A stretch of DNA of 64,000 nucleotides from Hyphomonas beringensis (GTDB lineage Bacteria > Pseudomonadota > Alphaproteobacteria > Caulobacterales > Hyphomonadaceae): NCBI RefSeq assembly GCF_000682755.1, contig NZ_AWFF01000032.1, positions 62,001 to 126,000 on the forward strand. Reading direction: 5' to 3'. Of this stretch, positions 63,946 through 64,000 are shown piece by piece. Under the pieces are notes generated by a model. It was not told the origin of the DNA, did no database searches, and worked only from the letters and a program-made list of their open reading frames with translations. The first letter of the stretch is position 1. Each line of letters starts with the position of its first letter. Made by a program: the position numbers and the translations under genes.

Positions 63946-64000
63946 ATGTCTTTGCGACCATCGCCCGAAAATAAATTTCTGTATCAATCGCCGCTGCGTG
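63946..64000 (+). CDS. Start of an unidentified gene, cut by the window edge
   Basis: An ATG at 63946-63948 is preceded six bases earlier by GAGGAG, a strong ribosome site, and the frame stays open to the edge, giving MSLRPSPENKFLYQSPLR. Eighteen residues are too few to identify a family. Confidence 0.55.
   Translation, partial: MSLRPSPENKFLYQSPLR

Noticed and set aside
63588-64000. Genomic island attached at tRNA-Pro
   Set aside because: No integrase, direct repeat of the tRNA end or composition change can be seen in the few hundred bases available.

Overview
The window is a GC-rich chromosomal segment from an alphaproteobacterium, most likely of the Hyphomonadaceae/Caulobacterales group. 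That placement is inferred from gene order and content: rpoZ-rsh-pyrE-pdxJ-acpS-rnc-era, glyQ-glyS-ppdK, a lipoprotein of the family named after Caulobacter CC0125/CC1285, an RNase E with an acidic insert, and a PodJ-like polarity protein preceded by a full CtrA-type box (TTAA-N7-TTAA). Nearly all of it is ordinary, densely packed core genome. I see no insertion sequence, integrase, prophage or CRISPR array.

Layout. 1-5650 (minus): era (cut by the window edge), rnc, acpS, pdxJ, pyrE, rsh and rpoZ, chained by 1-11 base overlaps. 5807-12355 (plus): a secreted M20 amidohydrolase, then a de novo NAD block nadA / secreted unknown / nadB / nadC, then a short-chain dehydrogenase, closed by a strong bidirectional terminator. 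12442-21771 (minus): a SleB-type wall hydrolase, ppdK, glyS, glyQ, an unlisted 45-residue membrane peptide, a small methyltransferase, a DUF2007 protein and a lipoprotein. 21936-22949 (plus): a polyprenyl diphosphate synthase. 22933-27903 (minus): a WecA/MraY-type sugar-1-phosphate transferase, ispE, a TPR lipoprotein and a periplasmic amidase. 28316-31006 (plus): rne with a long structured leader.

31085-33515 (minus) is a visibly AT-richer block of four consecutive lipoproteins (GNA1162/DUF799, DUF4810, a small PEGA-like protein, CsgG). It is the most distinctive accessory locus here. 33674-41321 (minus) is a fatty-acid or branched acyl-CoA degradation cluster (FadB-like, thiolase, hotdog thioesterase, two acyl-CoA dehydrogenases) headed by a MerR regulator. 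Related ACGT-N2-ACGT sites lie upstream of the regulator and of one dehydrogenase, suggesting LiuR-like local control. 41539-45009 (plus) encodes the PodJ-like protein. 45036-47719 (minus) carries two overlapping exported amidohydrolase paralogues, one of which has lost its metal-binding histidines. 47847-49711 holds a small membrane protein and an OafA-type acyltransferase. 49715-54221 (minus) is the glycine cleavage operon gcvT-gcvH-gcvPA-gcvPB behind a tandem glycine riboswitch. 54554-60308 (minus) has an exported endonuclease/exonuclease/phosphatase protein, two membrane proteins, argS and a lipoprotein. 60421-63520 (plus) carries ispH, trhO, a GFA-family protein and a glutathione transferase-like protein. 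A tRNA-Pro(CGG) follows, then a nested palindrome, and the first codons of another gene at the right edge.

Where start codons differ from the longest reading frame, I chose them from Shine-Dalgarno spacing, operon overlaps and family-typical N-termini. All functions come from recognising motifs by eye; no database search was run.
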